Source: Aequorivita sp.
GTDB lineage: Bacteria > Bacteroidota > Bacteroidia > Flavobacteriales > Flavobacteriaceae
Direction: 5' to 3'
DNA: 7,196 nt
Assembly: GCA_002733915.1 (NCBI GenBank)
Contig: NVXN01000012.1
Coordinates: 65,256-72,451, forward strand
Shown here: piece by piece, positions 6,666-7,196 of the stretch
How positions within the stretch are numbered: position 1 is the first letter of the stretch
How the letters are laid out: each line of letters starts with the position of its first letter
The notes under the pieces: model-generated
What the model was told of the DNA's origin: nothing
What the model saw: the letters and a program-made list of their open reading frames with translations, nothing else
The model's database searches: none
Translations under genes and position numbers: made by a program

Positions 6666-6780
6666 TTTTAATTATTTGTATAGTAAAGATAGAAGTAGAA
6701 ATTTAAAGAAAATTAAAATCCTTGAATATATATCCTTATAAAATAGCATACAAATTAATATGGTTTTAAACCAACTTACT

Positions 6781-6788
6781 TATTTTTG
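6781..6788 (+). promoter_or_regulatory. Bacteroidota-type -7 box for yedI
   Basis: TATTTTTG matches the Bacteroidota -7 consensus TAnnTTTG exactly and lies 25 bases before the yedI ATG, a typical leader length. The region about 19 bases upstream (ATATGG, 6758-6763) is a poor match to the -33 TTTG element. The same 148-base gap must also hold the divergent pldA promoter; TATCTTTA on the minus strand (complement of 6684-6691) is a near-match -7 box for it, also without a good -33. Confidence 0.4.
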
Positions 6789-6813
6789 CTGAACCTAAAA
6801 TTGATAAAAACAT

Positions 6814-7196
6814 ATGGCATCAGGAATTTTTGCAATACTGGATGATATAGCTGCACTGTTGGACGATGTGGCAATGATGAGCAAAGTGGCAGCCAAAAAA
6901 ACGGCTGGCATTTTGGGTGATGACCTAGCGGTCAATGCCGAAAAGGCCTCCGGTTTTGCCTCTTCCCGTGAAATTCCTGTGCTCTGGGCAATTACCAAAG
7001 GCTCTTTTTTAAATAAATTGATTATTCTGCCTATTGCTTTTTTGCTAAGTGCCTTTCTACCGTGGGCAGTGACCATCATCTTAATTTTAGGAGGTTTATA
7101 TTTAGCTTATGAAGGGGCTGAGAAAATATATGAGTTCTTTTCTCCCCACACCCACGTGAAGGAGTCTTTTGTGGAGGAGGGGCTAACGGAGAGCGA
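6814..7196 (+). CDS. yedI: DUF808 / YedI-family inner-membrane protein (partial, cut by window edge)
   Basis: This open frame starts at ATG 6814 and is still open at the right edge after 127 complete codons; family members are about 300 residues, so more than half is missing. The N-terminus is highly characteristic of DUF808 proteins such as E. coli YedI: LDDIAALLDDVAMMSKVAAKKT, then AGILGDDLAVNAE, SREIPVLWAITKGSF and NKLIILP. The first part (about 1-60) is a cytosolic or interfacial amphipathic region; two hydrophobic spans follow at about 66-83 and 84-101. A charged loop with His residues (SPHTHVKE, 110-117) begins the next segment. It is predicted to lie in the inner membrane; the molecular function of the family is not established as far as I know. 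It is divergent from pldA. Confidence 0.93.
   Translation, partial: MASGIFAILDDIAALLDDVAMMSKVAAKKTAGILGDDLAVNAEKASGFASSREIPVLWAITKGSFLNKLIILPIAFLLSAFLPWAVTIILILGGLYLAYEGAEKIYEFFSPHTHVKESFVEEGLTES

Noticed and set aside
6795..7079. Minus-strand open frame of 94 codons overlapping yedI
   Set aside because: The plus-strand frame is an unmistakable DUF808 N-terminus. The antisense frame would also run into the promoter region.
1..7196. Defence island, polysaccharide utilisation locus, CRISPR array or mobile element
   Set aside because: There is no nuclease, helicase, transposase, integrase, SusC/SusD pair, glycoside hydrolase or spacer-repeat structure. All readable genes are ordinary envelope or secretion genes.

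Overview
The window looks like ordinary chromosomal DNA of a Bacteroidota bacterium, most likely a marine or environmental Flavobacteriaceae (inference). The reasons are AT-rich intergenic DNA, a type IX secretion (T9SS) C-terminal sorting tail, a family S46 dipeptidyl-peptidase, a lipoprotein signal with a charged residue run after the cysteine, no obvious Shine-Dalgarno sequences before the starts, and one Bacteroidota-type -7 box (TAnnTTTG). I see no tRNA or rRNA gene, insertion sequence, CRISPR array, phage gene or integrase.

Layout. 1-214 (-) is the N-terminal part of an unrecognised secreted protein, cut by the window edge. 215-451 is a divergent intergenic region with a short direct repeat and a weak hairpin. 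452-2233 (+) is a secreted leucine-rich-repeat protein with an EF-hand-like loop, 17 gapless 21-residue repeats and a T9SS type A sorting domain. 2234-2495 is intergenic and holds a GC-rich, G-tract-containing segment that can fold in two mutually exclusive ways, plus a small palindrome. 2496-4637 (+) is a complete S46 serine dipeptidyl-peptidase of the DPP7 type, closed by a very strong intrinsic terminator at 4666-4705. 4779-5747 (+) is an alpha/beta-hydrolase lipoprotein resembling the carboxylesterase NP family. 5772-6665 (-), convergent with it, is an outer-membrane phospholipase A (PldA/OMPLA). 6666-6813 is a divergent promoter region. 6814-7196 (+) is the N-terminal part of an inner-membrane DUF808/YedI protein, cut by the window edge.

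Function. Six of the seven genes carry an export signal and the seventh is an integral membrane protein, so the window is an envelope and secretion neighbourhood. The genes appear to be separate transcription units: spacing is wide, there is a terminator, and there are two divergent pairs and one convergent pair. They share a cellular location (outer membrane, periplasm, cell surface) rather than an evident pathway. The S46 peptidase would release dipeptides in the periplasm for peptide catabolism, PldA would hydrolyse phospholipids in the outer membrane, and the lipoprotein esterase would hydrolyse an unknown ester. I did not find a convincing undescribed multi-gene system. The points most worth checking are the residue-level specificity prediction for the peptidase, the odd GC-rich intergenic element, the regular LRR array, and the lipid-anchored esterase.
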